The notes under the pieces are model-generated. The model was not told the origin of the DNA. It searched no databases and was given only the letters and a program-made list of their open reading frames with translations. Positions 11,201 to 23,200 of a DNA stretch of 64,000 nucleotides are shown piece after piece (within the stretch, counting starts at the first letter, position 1; the number at the start of each line of letters is the position of its first letter). The translations under genes and the position numbers were made by a program. Source of the stretch: Amblyomma americanum (Eukaryota; Arthropoda; Arachnida; Ixodida; Ixodidae); the NCBI RefSeq assembly GCF_052857255.1, contig NC_135507.1:71497721-71561720 (forward strand), in the 5' to 3' direction.

Positions 11201-14200
11201 CTCACAAGAGAGGGTGGACGGAGGTAACTCAAAATTTTATGAAAAAAAAGGAACAAAGTTTTCTTAAGTTTCATGTGATTCATAACGAGCAAAGTGGCAA
11301 ATCTGCTAGAATAATCTCCCCATTCATTGTAGAAAAGTGTTTGATGGGTGCCTTGGGCTTTGGCTACAAGGTTACAAAAAATGGCCAGTGGAGACCTCTT
11401 ACTGGAACTCCGAGATAGCATCCAACACTCAAAACTTTCCAACATTGTGTCCATGGGTGACATCCCTGTATCCATATCTGCCCACTGATCCCTCAATACA
11501 GTCCAGGGTGTAATTTCAGAGAATGATTTTCTGCACCTCACTGAACAAGAAATCAAAGAAGGGCTTGCTGAACAAAATGTCATTGATGTCCACAGGATAA
11601 AAACAAGAAAAGAGGGCAAAGAAATCCCAACAAAGCACATAGTCCTCACATTTGCACATAGTACTCTCCCAGACTCAATTGAAGTGGGTTATCTAAAAAT
11701 AAATCTGAGACCCTACATTCCTAACCCTCGACGATGCTTTAACTGTGAAAGGTTTGGCCACGGGTCTGTGAGTTGCCGCGGTCGTGAAACTTGCGCAAAA
11801 TAAGCTTCAAAAGATCACTCTTCTGATGACTGCGACGGCGTCCCACATTGTGCAAACTGCGGGAGACCATGCTGCATACTCCAGGGTGTGTCTGCTCTGG
11901 AAGAAAAAGCAATAATCACACTCAAAACTACTGAAAACATTTCGTTCAAAGAAGCAAGAAGGCAATGCACTCAAACAAGCACGTTCTCCTTCACAGCAAA
12001 AACAAACTTTCCCGATGTGGTGCGTAGGTGTGGCGCACCACAACAGGCTTCGGCACCTGCCCAGGCCACTCGCAGTGAGCCTGTTGTGGGGCCATCCGTG
12101 CCCCCAGGTGGAGTAGGTAACACTACCCCACCAACCCAGAAAGAGGCCTCGCAGACCCCCGTGTGCGCGGCCCCCAAGACCTCCTCCCACAGATCGATGT
12201 CCAGCTCTAACGTCCACGTGCCCTCTGCATCGTCGTCCAGCGCCTCTGCAGAGGCGGTGGACACGACCCAGGGCAGCCCCGTGCCATCCACATGGGGTGG
12301 TCGGCGGAGCTCTGGATCGGTCAAAAAAAGACACACCCCGAATCAAGGGGCCATAAATTAATAAATATAGTTTTAACTACATAGGAAAACAAAATTAGGA
12401 TGGCTTTCATAATGCAATGGAACTGTGGAGGACTTATGAATAACTACAGTGATATAAAAGATATCCAAGGAGCACACGCTGCTGTTGGGTTATGTCTACA
12501 AGAGACAAATTTAGAGCCTCAAAACAATAATTTTCTTAAGAATTATGCTGTTTTCCGTCGCGACCGAGAACAGGCAAGCAGGCTGTCAGGAGGTGTGGCA
12601 ATTATAGTAAAAAACGGTGTCCCGGCTAGTGAGCTTAAACTAAAAACAAGACTTGAGGCTGTAGCATCCACTCTGCTACGGCCTCAAGTCTTGTTTTTAG
12701 TTTGAGCTCACTAGCCGGGACAGCCTAGAAATTGTGACGGAATACGTCTACTTAGGGCAGGTAGTGACAGCTGATCTGGATCATGAAAGGGAGATAACTA
12801 GAAGGATAAGAATGGGCTGGAGCGCATATGGCAAGTTCTCGCAGATCATGAGTGGCAGTTTACCAATCTCCCTCAAGAGAAAAGTGTACAACAGCTTTAT
12901 CTTACCAGTACTCACCTACGGGGCAGAAACATGGAGGCTAACGAAAAGAGTTCAGCTTAAGTTAAGGACAACGCAGCGAGCCATGGAAAGAAAAATGATA
13001 GGTGTAACGTTAAGAGACCAGAAGCGGGCAGAGTGGGTGAGGAAACGAACATTGGTTAATGACATCCTAGTCGGAATCAAGAGAAAGAAATGGGCTTGAG
13101 CCGGGCATGTAATGCAAAGGCAAGATAACCGCTGGTCCTTAAGGGTAACGGAGTGGATTCCAAGAGGAAGTAAGCATAGCAGGGGGCGGCAGAAGGTTAG
13201 ATGGGCGGATGAGATTAAGAAGTTTGCAGGCAAAGGGTGGATGCAGCTGGCAAAGGACAGGGTTAATTGGAGAGACATGGGAGAGGCCTTTGCCCTGCAG
13301 TGGGTCTAGTAAGGCTGATGATGATGATGAAAATGATTACAGTGCTCTGTATATATTGAGCCACATCTGAAAATAACACTCCTTGACTTAGAAGGCCTTT
13401 TAAAGCAGCTACTAGAGCTATACCTGGTAGTTGGCGACTTTAATGCACATTCTCGTTTTTGGGGGAAGCGAGAGAACGGGACGCTAGAGGGCAGCTCATC
13501 GAGGATTTTATTCTATCCACTAATGTCTGTTTGCTGAACTCGGGTCACCCCACATACTGTTCCCCATCCTCAGGAAGAATGAGTGTTTTAGATTTGTCTT
13601 TTAGTTCGCCGTCTGTTTTTAGCGAATTTAACTGGAGTGTTTTAGACAATCCATATGGAAGCGATCACCTCCCTGTTATAATAGGTCTGTCATCCTCGCC
13701 AACAATTATTTAAACAAACCCGCAGCGTTGGAAACTACATTTAGCTGATTGGACATTGTTTAAAAAAAAAAGCAAGTTTACAGGATATAATTTTAGAAAA
13801 CCATAGCATAGATGAGATAAATGAAATGTTCACAACATACATTCTTTCTGCTGCACATGTATCAATTCCTAAATCCACAGGGGTGGTGCGCCAGAACCAC
13901 AAAATTTGGTACGCATGAGAATGCGAGGCAAAAAAATTGAATAAAGCCTGGGGAGTCTTTCGCAGATACCCAACTCATGAGAACCTTATTTTTTTTTCAA
14001 AAAGGCGAGAGCACATGCGAGGCGTGTCCAGCGCAAGGCCAAGAAAACATCATGGCAAACAGCTCAACCACATAAAAAAAATGTGGGAGCAAGTTCGAAA
14101 ATTAAATGGCCGCTACTCACCTTTCACAATTTCTCTTCTCACAACACCCGGCACACAAACGAGTTTAGAGGATCAGGCAGACATACAGACTGCTTATATG

Positions 14201-17200
14201 TGCGAATGCGAAAGCAGTTTAAGTGCTGACTCATGCTACTTTGCAGAATTACTACGAGTCATGACTATGCATACTTTGTACAAACTCTATACACCTTTCA
14301 TGTTACTTGTAAAGTGCTGAGTCATGATATGTTGTAGAATGACTGTGAGTCATGAGACATTCCACGTCATATTATGTTGCATTTCATCTGTCATGACTAC
14401 ATGTTTGCTTACAATGTGTAGTGACATTGTACACTGACATCCGATGTGAGTGGATGAGGTTAAGAAGTTTGCGGGGTACAGTGGCTGCAGCTGGCAAAGG
14501 ACAGGGTTAATTGGAGAGACATGGGAGAGACCTTTGCCCTGCAGTGGGCATAGTCAGGCTGATGATAGTGATGGCATATAATGCTTTTGCATCAATAAAC
14601 CATGAAAAGTAAAAAGGTATGAGAGCAAAACTTGTTGGGGGGCCTCAGATAGGTTACTGTATAAATACGTTGAAATAATTCTTCCGAAATAAAGTTGAAA
14701 GTTCAGCGCTTCTGTCCATGTCAGCCTCCTCATTTCTTGTCCGATGTTCTTTATGCACTGGTTCTTCTAAGAAAAAGGTATGAGAAATTGTATGTACGTG
14801 TTTGAGATTTGTGAATGTACGGCTAGACTGCTGTGACCCGCGTGAAAGCATTCATTGCTTCTGCTGGCAAAGAAAGAGACGTTAATTTAAGTGCAAAATA
14901 AAAAAAACTGCAAATTAAAATTACGAAACGTCATGGCAGAGATGGGGCAGGCTGATGGTTTCTTAACACACACAAAGTGAACAAGGGAGAGTAAAGCCTC
15001 AGGATGCTTGTCAAAGCTGATTTTGTTTACTTGTCGAATAATACAGGATGCCGCGATCCGTGGCCAGTGTTATCAACTATTGATTTAAAAGTTGTATCCT
15101 AGCTACTACAGGACAGATAGCACTGTAATAACTATTCAGATGCTGCAAATCGACGGCAGACCGCATTGCATCACTTGGCGACCGAAGACTGTGTGTGAAA
15201 CTAAGTTCAATATGTGCCTTGAGCCTGGCTCAGGAGGATCGAGGTTCGGTTCCCGTGTGATGTGTGACTGCAGCTGAAAACAGTTATGTCTGAGGGTTTC
15301 TACATTGGCTTTAATTTGTTTTTGCGGACTTTAAAAAAAATGTATGCTTTTTCTTCTTTGCTCAGGCACGAGTTGTGCACAAGCTCCTAGCCTGCAGGAG
15401 TGCTCGAAGGCGAAACGTTATCAAGAGCTTGTACAGAAGGGCATTCGGGAGCTCACGGAAGCCCTTGAGAAGAACAGGTAAGGCCTTATTATAGCGATAG
15501 CTGCATTATGGTAGCATCTCAAGCCTTCAGCGTGGCGGAGCGCATCCCTGTGGTTGCGCACCCACCCTGTGGCTGTGCACCCACCCTGTGGCTGTGCCGC
15601 CACGCTGTCACGTGTTGCGGAGCAGCTGCCAGTGGCATGGCGCTGTGGCTGATCACGTGTTTCATCACATGGTTGGTCACGTGACCGAGTTCCACTCGGC
15701 CAGCTGTAGCTATCACGTCACTCCAGGTTTAACCAAAGCTAAACCACTTCCAATTTTTAGGTGTGCACAAGAGTTTTGTGTTGAATACGCTCACCAGTTG
15801 GTGGGTGTCTGTCTCCTTTTGGCAGCGTAACACTCGATGTGCAGTTTTAGGACGATGAGTAATGTATTTATTCAAATCTAGGCAGACCTGCATTCGAAGC
15901 CGACACCTGAAAATTTAAGGCTAAGTAAAAAAAAAGCTTTCCTTGAATGTAAGCCGGCCAATAAGAAATGAGGATGACAGGAAGGACAGCATGCAAACGC
16001 CATTTATTACCACGAACCTGCTCCCACTGACACATTCTCGTCATTGCTGATCTTCATAATACTGTCCTGTTCACACAGGTGCATTGGAAATGCTGCACTT
16101 TCAGAACAAGCGCGCAACCAAGGTTTCCGGGATGTCATCCCAGGCTGAAGTGACCCAGCTAGCTACAACTCCTAGTGACGCGCACTTGATGCGGCCTTTT
16201 GGAATCCGCTTGCTTGTTTCGCTGGTCCCACGGATCGCCTCTCTCTCTTGCATCACTCTCTTGCCAGCTCTCTTGCTTTGGGTTCTAGCACCTCTGTGGT
16301 GCAAAGGTGGGCAAGAAGCAGGCTGGCGACAAGGTGGTAGGCGACTATGTGATAGGTTCTAGGAATAGCAGGGGCGAGCGATTAGTAGAGTTTGCAGACA
16401 GAAATAATTTAGGGATCATGAGTACCTTCTTCTGCAAATGAGAGAACATGAAGCGGACCTGGAAGAGACCTAATGGTGAGGCAAAATGAAATCGACTTAA
16501 TACTCTGCACTCAATGGGCCATCGTTCAGGATGTGGGCATCCTCGGAAAGGTACGTTGTAGCATCCGCAGAATAGTAAGGTCTCGAATTAGTTCCGACTT
16601 GAAGAGGGAACGGAAGAAGCTAGTCAAGAGGCAGTCCTTTAGCGAGCTAGCGTTAAGAGGGAAGATAGAGGAATTCATGATATCGCTGCAGAACAGATAT
16701 TCAGCTTTAACTGATGAACACGATCTTAATGTTTATACAATGAACAATAATCTGACAGCTATCATTATGGAGTGCTTTATAGAAGTAGGCGGTAGGATGG
16801 TTCAAGAGCATACCGGCAAGCTATCTCAAGAGACGAAAGATTTGATCGAGGAACGTCAAAGCATGAGAGCATCAGCCTACAGACAGAATAGAATTAGCAG
16901 AGCTGTTGAAGTTTACAAATAAGCGCAGCATGCTCTAAACAATGGAGGTAGCCGAAACTCGGTGAAGATGAAACTACGCACAGGTAAGAACCAGATGTAT
17001 GCATTAAGAGACGAGGACGTCATTAGCAATATGGATAAGATAGTTAAAGTAGCCAAAGAGTTCTACACAAATCTATACAGTGGTCAGTGTAATCAGAACA
17101 TTAATGATAGAGACAGTAGCGCACAGCAATGCATCATCCCACCAGTAAAGAAAGAAGAAGTAAAGAAAGCCTTAGGAGCAATACAAAGGGGAAAGCAGAT

Positions 17201-20200
17201 GCTGAGGATCAGGTAACAGCAGATGTGTTGAAGGACGGATGGGAGATATTGCTAGAAAAACTAGCCACCCTGTAATGCCTTATGACCTCAACCATACCAG
17301 AAGCTTGCAAAATGCAATAATAATCTTAATTCATTAGAAAGGAGACGCCAAGAAGTTGAAAAATTACACTGATCAGCTTACTGTCCACTGCCTACAAGGT
17401 AGTTACTGAGATAATCGCTAGTAGAGTCAGGGCAACCTCAGACTTTAATCAACCAAATGATCAGGCAGGCTTTCGTAAAGGATATTCAACATTAGATCAT
17501 ATTCACACTTTCAGTCAGGTGATAGAGAAATGCGTTGAATATTGTTACGAAGACGAAGAAGAGGGCAGCGGTGCAGGACGGAGTGCTTGCGCTTGTCCCT
17601 GAGCCATTAAATTGTATTTTCTTCTGTCATCAAGTCCTGTCCGTTCGCTTGCCACCTCGTAACATTTGGTGTGAGTTGCGGGTTTCCCATCGTCATCCTG
17701 GTCCCTGGAGCATCGCCGCGGCTGAGGGGACCTGGACTCCGCCACCCTGTTTAACCCCAGCTCGACCTGACCAGAACCGACGAGCCGTTTTCCCCCACCT
17801 CGTCCCCAGCCCCAACCACAAGGCACGACGACCAGGACCAGACGTAATATGACCCAATGACGACCTGAACCAAGATGCCGCCCCCGCCTAAGCTAACTGG
17901 CGATTCCTTAACCCTTGACCTTTGACTGTGGGTGACCGACCGCTGGACTTGAAGCTCCAGGGGCAACCGTTCATCATATCATCTCTTTTATTTTGGCGGC
18001 AAGCCTTTCATCTTCTATCCTTTCTGGCCATGCTCATCGTCACCTCAACTGTAAGAATTGAAGCAATTGGTCGGGACGATAGCTGAGCGGGCCTGGGTAA
18101 TGTTACAAAGACGAAGAAGAGGGCAGTGGTGTGGGGACGGAGCGCTCGCGTTAGGCTCTGAGCCACTAAATCATATTTTCATCGGTCATCGTCATCCCGT
18201 TCCTTCGCTTGCCCCCTCATAACAATATAACCAACCCCTATATACAGCCTTCATTGATTACAAGAAAGCATTTGACACAGTGGAAACCTCAGCAGTCATA
18301 CAGGCATTGCGGAATCGGTGTAGATGAGCCTTATGTCAAAATACTTGAAGATATATATAGGAACTGCACAGCTATCATAGTCCTCCTTAAAGTCAGCAAT
18401 AAAATTCCAATAAGGAAGGGATTCAGGCAAGGAGACACGATTTTGCCAATTAATGCTATTCACTGCCTGTGGGCCTGAATTGGGAACAGTTGGGGATAAG
18501 AGTTAATGGAGAATACCTAAATAATCTGCGATTCGCTGATGACATTACATTGCTGACTCACTCGGGAGATGAACTGCAAATCATGATCAATGAGTTAGAC
18601 AAACTAAGCAGAACGGTGGTTCTAAAAATTAACATGCAGGAAAACAAAGTAATGTTCAACAGTCTAGCAAGGGAACAGCAATTAAAAATTGGCCGCGAGG
18701 TGCTGGAAGTGGTAGAGGAATAAGTCTACTTTTGGCAGGCATTGACAGCTGATCCGGATCATCAGAGGGAAATAACAAGAAGGATAAGAATGGGGTGAAG
18801 CGCATATGGCAGGTTCTCTCAGATCATGAATAGCAGGTTACCAATATCCCTCAAGAGAAACGTGTACAACAACGGTATCTTACCTGTTCTCACCTATGGG
18901 GCAGAGACGTGGAGGCTGATGAAAAGGGTTCAGCTTAAGTTTAGGACAATGCGGCAAGCCATGGAAAGAAAAACAATAGATGTAATGTTAAAAGACCGGA
19001 AGCGGGCAGAGTGGTTGAGGAAAGAAACGTGCGTTATTGATATCCTAGTCGAAATCAAGAGCAAGAAATGGGCTTGGGCAGGACATGTAATGCGAAGGCA
19101 AGATAACCACTTTTCCTTAAGGGTAACGGAGTGGATTCCGAGAGAAAGAAAGTGTAACAGGGGATGGCAGAAGGTTATATGGGCGGATGAGATTGGGAGG
19201 TTTGCAGGCATATGCTAGGCGCAGCTGGCAAAAGACAGGGTTAATTTGGAGAGACATGAAAGAGGCCTTGGCCCTGTAGTGAGTGTAGTCAGGCTGATGA
19301 TGATGATGATGACCTCGCTGGTCACTGGAAGTGCATCTGAACCTCACGATTTCACAAACTCTGCCAGTGCTGATTTTATTTTGGGATGGTGGCCTTTTTT
19401 CGGGCCCATGAAAGCCTTCCTCATTGTGGTGTACGCAAAATGTACATCATGCTGCCCTCTCCAACAGGGATCATTTTTTTTGTCCACGCCAAATTCCCGA
19501 CCAGCTTGCAGGCTTTAGAACTGCTCTATAGCAAGCACAACTTTTCGCTTGAAGGATGCACTATAATGACACTGTCTGCTTGGTGCAATGAAGTCGGTGA
19601 AAAACCACATGTGAAAAACTTGCACTGTTGTGGAACATGCCCATGCCACCACAAAAAAACGTGGTCAGAATGGTAACCAGTGCTTGTGTGCATCTTGTAT
19701 GCTTCTATAGACATTGGCTATAGATAGTAATGGTCATAGTGCCGTGTTCTGTTGGCGTTTCGTGGGGCCGCCACCTGCATGTTTCATTTTTGTTATTATG
19801 CGTTGTCGTCAGATTTTATGAATACAACAGATTTTAAAAATCGTGTTTTAAAAAGATGTCAGCCTAGATAATAATAAATATGGTACTGTTGTCAAGAACA
19901 TTCTCCTAGTCTTTGTGATACTAATGAGTGATTTACCTAACTGCTATCATTGGCGGTTCAAAAATGGCATTGTATGCATACTTTCAGCATTGTAAGTGTT
20001 TTTTTGTGGCATCACAAACAGCGACTGTTGAAACCCTTTGAGCGCTGGTGTTATTTGGAGCTGAACAGAGTCTTGATTTTGTGGGTCTTTTGCTAGCAAG
20101 TGTCCTTCCCAAGACTGAAAGGTGTTCAGCAACCACTGCTTGTGTTTTGCAAAGCCGCTCATTTGATACGGGTTGGATTTGTTGCACTTAGTCATGTCTG

Positions 20201-23200
20201 TCGACAGCGTTTATTGCAGTCGACACAAGTGCATGCTGCAGAGCACGTGTTTAGACCTTGGCATGTGGAATTTTCCCGCCCCAAGGTAGTGGTCCTAGCT
20301 TTAAAGGGACACCGAGAACAACCCATCGAATTTTTATTGTGAGAGTCTTTTACTCTTTGGCTATGCATGTTGATGTTTGTCTGGGAACAAAACATGCATT
20401 TATGGATAAGAAAACGGCATTTAGAAATGGAATGCTTTTAGGAACCTGTGATCGCATTTGGGAAGTGAATGCTGGTGCAGCCTAACCTCGGGTATCTAGG
20501 CGTAAAAGAAAAAAGTATCTTTATGTCTTTGCAGTTTCCTTACCGAAAACGGCCTGTGGTGACAACTGTATTTCACTTTGCGACCTTTCATTGCTCTTGA
20601 AAGCTACGTGCTAAAAGAAAATTTCGCCTTATTGGCATTAAACCGTGGTAATCTGTTAATGCAAGCCAACTTCAATATGCTTTCAGTGTCCAGATTCTGT
20701 CCAGCATGATAAAATAATAAGGTCTGTGCTTTCTCTTCCTAGGAGGTTGCAGTTGCAGTTCCCATTACAGTTCTCATTTCTTGGAGTAATTACTTATTAG
20801 CATCTACCGGAGTGCAACCTTTGCACTAGAAATGAAAATGAAACTTTTTAAAAACTTCGCTATTGATCAAAAATTCACCCTGATCTAGGACTAGAGCTTG
20901 GGACTACCACCAGTATGGAGTACTCGCTCCACCCACTTGGTTAACTAGGACGGCAAGCGAGTGTCGGTGCGAGATTGTATTGATCAACAACTAGTGCTGG
21001 GAACGATTGTAGTCTGCTGTGTTTATTAGACAGTGTGTGTACTGTACGAGTTCCCAGTTTTGTTGAGACTGGCCTAAGCACATGGCAACTTGTGGTGCTA
21101 CTCTGCGCAGGAAGCTGCAGAATAACCTGCCCATGCTGCTGACGCAGCGGGCAGTGCGCCGCAGAAAGCCCAAGGTGCGCAATAAGTGGTACCATTCCAT
21201 GGTCTTCCACTATCCGTATTTTCGGGATGTGAACGGCGTGCCAGCACCCCCCAATGCAGACGAGCTCACCAAGCGGGCCAACAAGGAGCTGGACCCGTAC
21301 ATATCACGAGTCATGCCGTGGTCCGCCGACGAGGACCGTTCCTTGGTATGACACCCGTGCCAGCTTTGAGTGCTCTCAGCTTCGCACGGGAGCTGCCAGT
21401 TTGCTCAAGAATCACCGGATTTTTCTATGATCCTGTGCAGCTTTTTGGTTTTAATGCAGAGTAAGGGTGAAGGAAGGCCAGTTCTATGCATTCATGAGAC
21501 TCTCCACTTCAAGATGAAGTGTGGCTTATGTGTTTGATCCTCTGCAAGTATATGGTATATTCAGGTTGGCTCGATACCTGAACTGCCATACCTTGATTAT
21601 GCATGGCACGAAAATTGCTCTGCACATTGTAAGGCGATGTAGATTGGCATTTGGAATTTGTCAGATTTAACGAGATCCTTAGGAAAACCCTATCAAATTT
21701 TTGCTGTCAGTGAAAGCGGATAGTTTGGCATTTTGTAGCTTGGTTGTCGCTTCTTTGGCAGTGAAAGATGGATTTATTACTGTGAGGTTTGGGTTTGAAG
21801 TTTGAAAAGTTTCTCCTGCCGCTCAGAGTCAAACTTGGGCCTCTCTGATGATGTAATCACTGACAAATGACATAAATGAAGACTCCGTGCTGGGTGGCGA
21901 TGAGTGGGGAGTCTAGCAACAGACGAAATGAAAGCTACCACCGGTCGGGCATAGCGGGCAGTTTTTATCAAGCATTAGTTTGTTTGCTCCTGCCTTGTTA
22001 GGGATCCTATTCGGCCTTCACTTCAGCAACCTTAGCCGCACAGAGTGTGCGATAAAGGTTCATTAGAATCGGCTGATGCCATTGGGTGGAAAGGGGCCCT
22101 TTGATGGGGAAAAGCCGCTTTTTTTTTTACTTGTATACCCGAGTGTAGTGTCTACTGTTACAGCTATATGTGGGACCTCTTCTCAAGTCAGTTCCATCAT
22201 TTTTGTATGTCGTTACCGAAATCTGTTGCATTCTGGGGCTGGGTAACGAGGACACGGATAAGGCGAGCTTGGGCCTTTGCACTGGGGTAAGCTGTGAAGG
22301 GGGCACTGTGGAAAATTTATTTCTTGTGGTCACATGTTATCCAGTTAGCATCAACAGTGGTGTTATGGTCTGCCATGTGGCACAACTTTTGCATCTGCTG
22401 CTTTGTCCAGGGAGGTAGTGTGAAAAATCTGGTTAATCTTTTAGTATCACTGAGGCCGCGGTGAATGGGCTGCAATGTTATCGCTGCGCTTGCTTTGAAT
22501 TTCTTGTTCACATGTCATGACTATGGAGGTTGTCAAAGAAAATAGCAGCAAATATGCCTTTGACACTCCTGGTGAGAGCTTGTACCAGCTCACAGTGCAA
22601 GTTTTATCTAAGTTGGTGGTACTTCCCAGAGAAAGAAGAAAACTCGGTAGCGATCTTGCACTCGAGCCGCACTTGCTATTTGTAGAAGATGCTGCATGCT
22701 TATCTTATCGGCTTAACATTAGCTGCGTCAGCTTAAAAGAATAATGGTGCAGCATCAAGGGACTAGGACAGCAGGAGAGCGCACACACATACAAGCACCC
22801 ACATACACAAGTGTGCTCTCCTGCTGTCCTAGTCCCTTGATGCTGTGCCAATATTCTCTTAAGCATGTCTGACCAGCTTGCCCAGTCGTATACGCTTCTT
22901 AAGCTGTGTCAGCTTCTACCGTAGAAGTTTCATCCTTTACCGTTGAAGGCTGGTGAGGCGTATCATGCCACTGACACAAAAATAGTTGCGCGCTCTCGCA
23001 ACATCACCGGCGCCGTGCACTAGACTGTAGTTCTCCTCGGGCACTGGAAGTTCAGACCACTCAACCACATTTGCAGCTAGGTCATTCTAAGTGTGGATAT
23101 ATAGTTGCAGGAAAAAAATGAGGCTTTGAACACATTTGTTTTGCACAAAAAATTCGCTCACCTTCTTTGAATGAAAAGAATAGATTTGTCGCTGGGTAAC

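Larger units (their letters stand above)
12400..13713 (+). pseudogene. LINE ORF2 endonuclease domain, split by an RTE insertion
   Basis: An apurinic-like endonuclease domain that nicks target DNA in LINE retrotransposition. The first part (12400-12679) starts [15 protein letters not shown] and has CLQETNL and [11 protein letters not shown]. The second part (13335-13713) has VVGDFNAH, a shared [10 protein letters not shown]...PTYC block and GSDHLPV, which are the catalytic Asp/Asn/His motifs. The parts are in phase across the insertion, although one frameshift lies near 13480. Confidence 0.75.
10611..14200 (+). mobile_element. I-type LINE with ORF1 and truncated ORF2, interrupted at 12680-13334
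   Basis: A 5' leader (about 10611-11130) is followed by an ORF1 (about 11134-12361) and ORF2 (from 12400). ORF2 holds most of the endonuclease domain, then the linker, and stops before the reverse transcriptase core. The element is 3'-truncated near 14200 and is degraded by stops and frameshifts. The endonuclease frame is continuous if the RTE segment 12680-13334 is ignored, so the RTE arrived later. The boundaries at both ends are approximate. Confidence 0.75.
17543..18224 (+). mobile_element. 682-bp miniature LTR retroelement (TRIM-like) with 4-bp target duplication
   Basis: Two direct repeats of 122 and 124 bp (17543-17664 and 18101-18224) start TGTTAC and end TAACA. They bracket a 436-bp interior without open protein motifs. 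The flanks are ATAT at 17539-17542 and 18225-18228. A TGG-starting primer-binding-like site lies just inside the left repeat (17667 on). The two LTRs differ at many positions, so the insertion is old. Without the insert the host LINE reading frame continues. Its size and lack of coding capacity fit terminal-repeat retrotransposons in miniature. Confidence 0.85.
16299..19312 (+). mobile_element. RTE-clade LINE, 5'-truncated, interrupted by a miniature LTR element
   Basis: The longest RTE copy on the plus strand. It starts in the endonuclease domain ([16 protein letters not shown] region, 16299-16360, then [14 protein letters not shown]) and continues through [19 protein letters not shown]. Reverse transcriptase motifs are present: [11 protein letters not shown] near 18250 and [10 protein letters not shown] near 18526. 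The C-terminus has [13 protein letters not shown] and GHVMRRQDN. It ends with a GATGATGATGATGAT tail (19297-19311). Several stops and frameshifts make it inactive. Positions 17543-18224 are a later insertion. Confidence 0.88.

Noticed and set aside
12400..12705. Host endonuclease gene
   Set aside because: It is the N-terminal part of a LINE ORF2 directly downstream of a LINE ORF1, continued at 13335.
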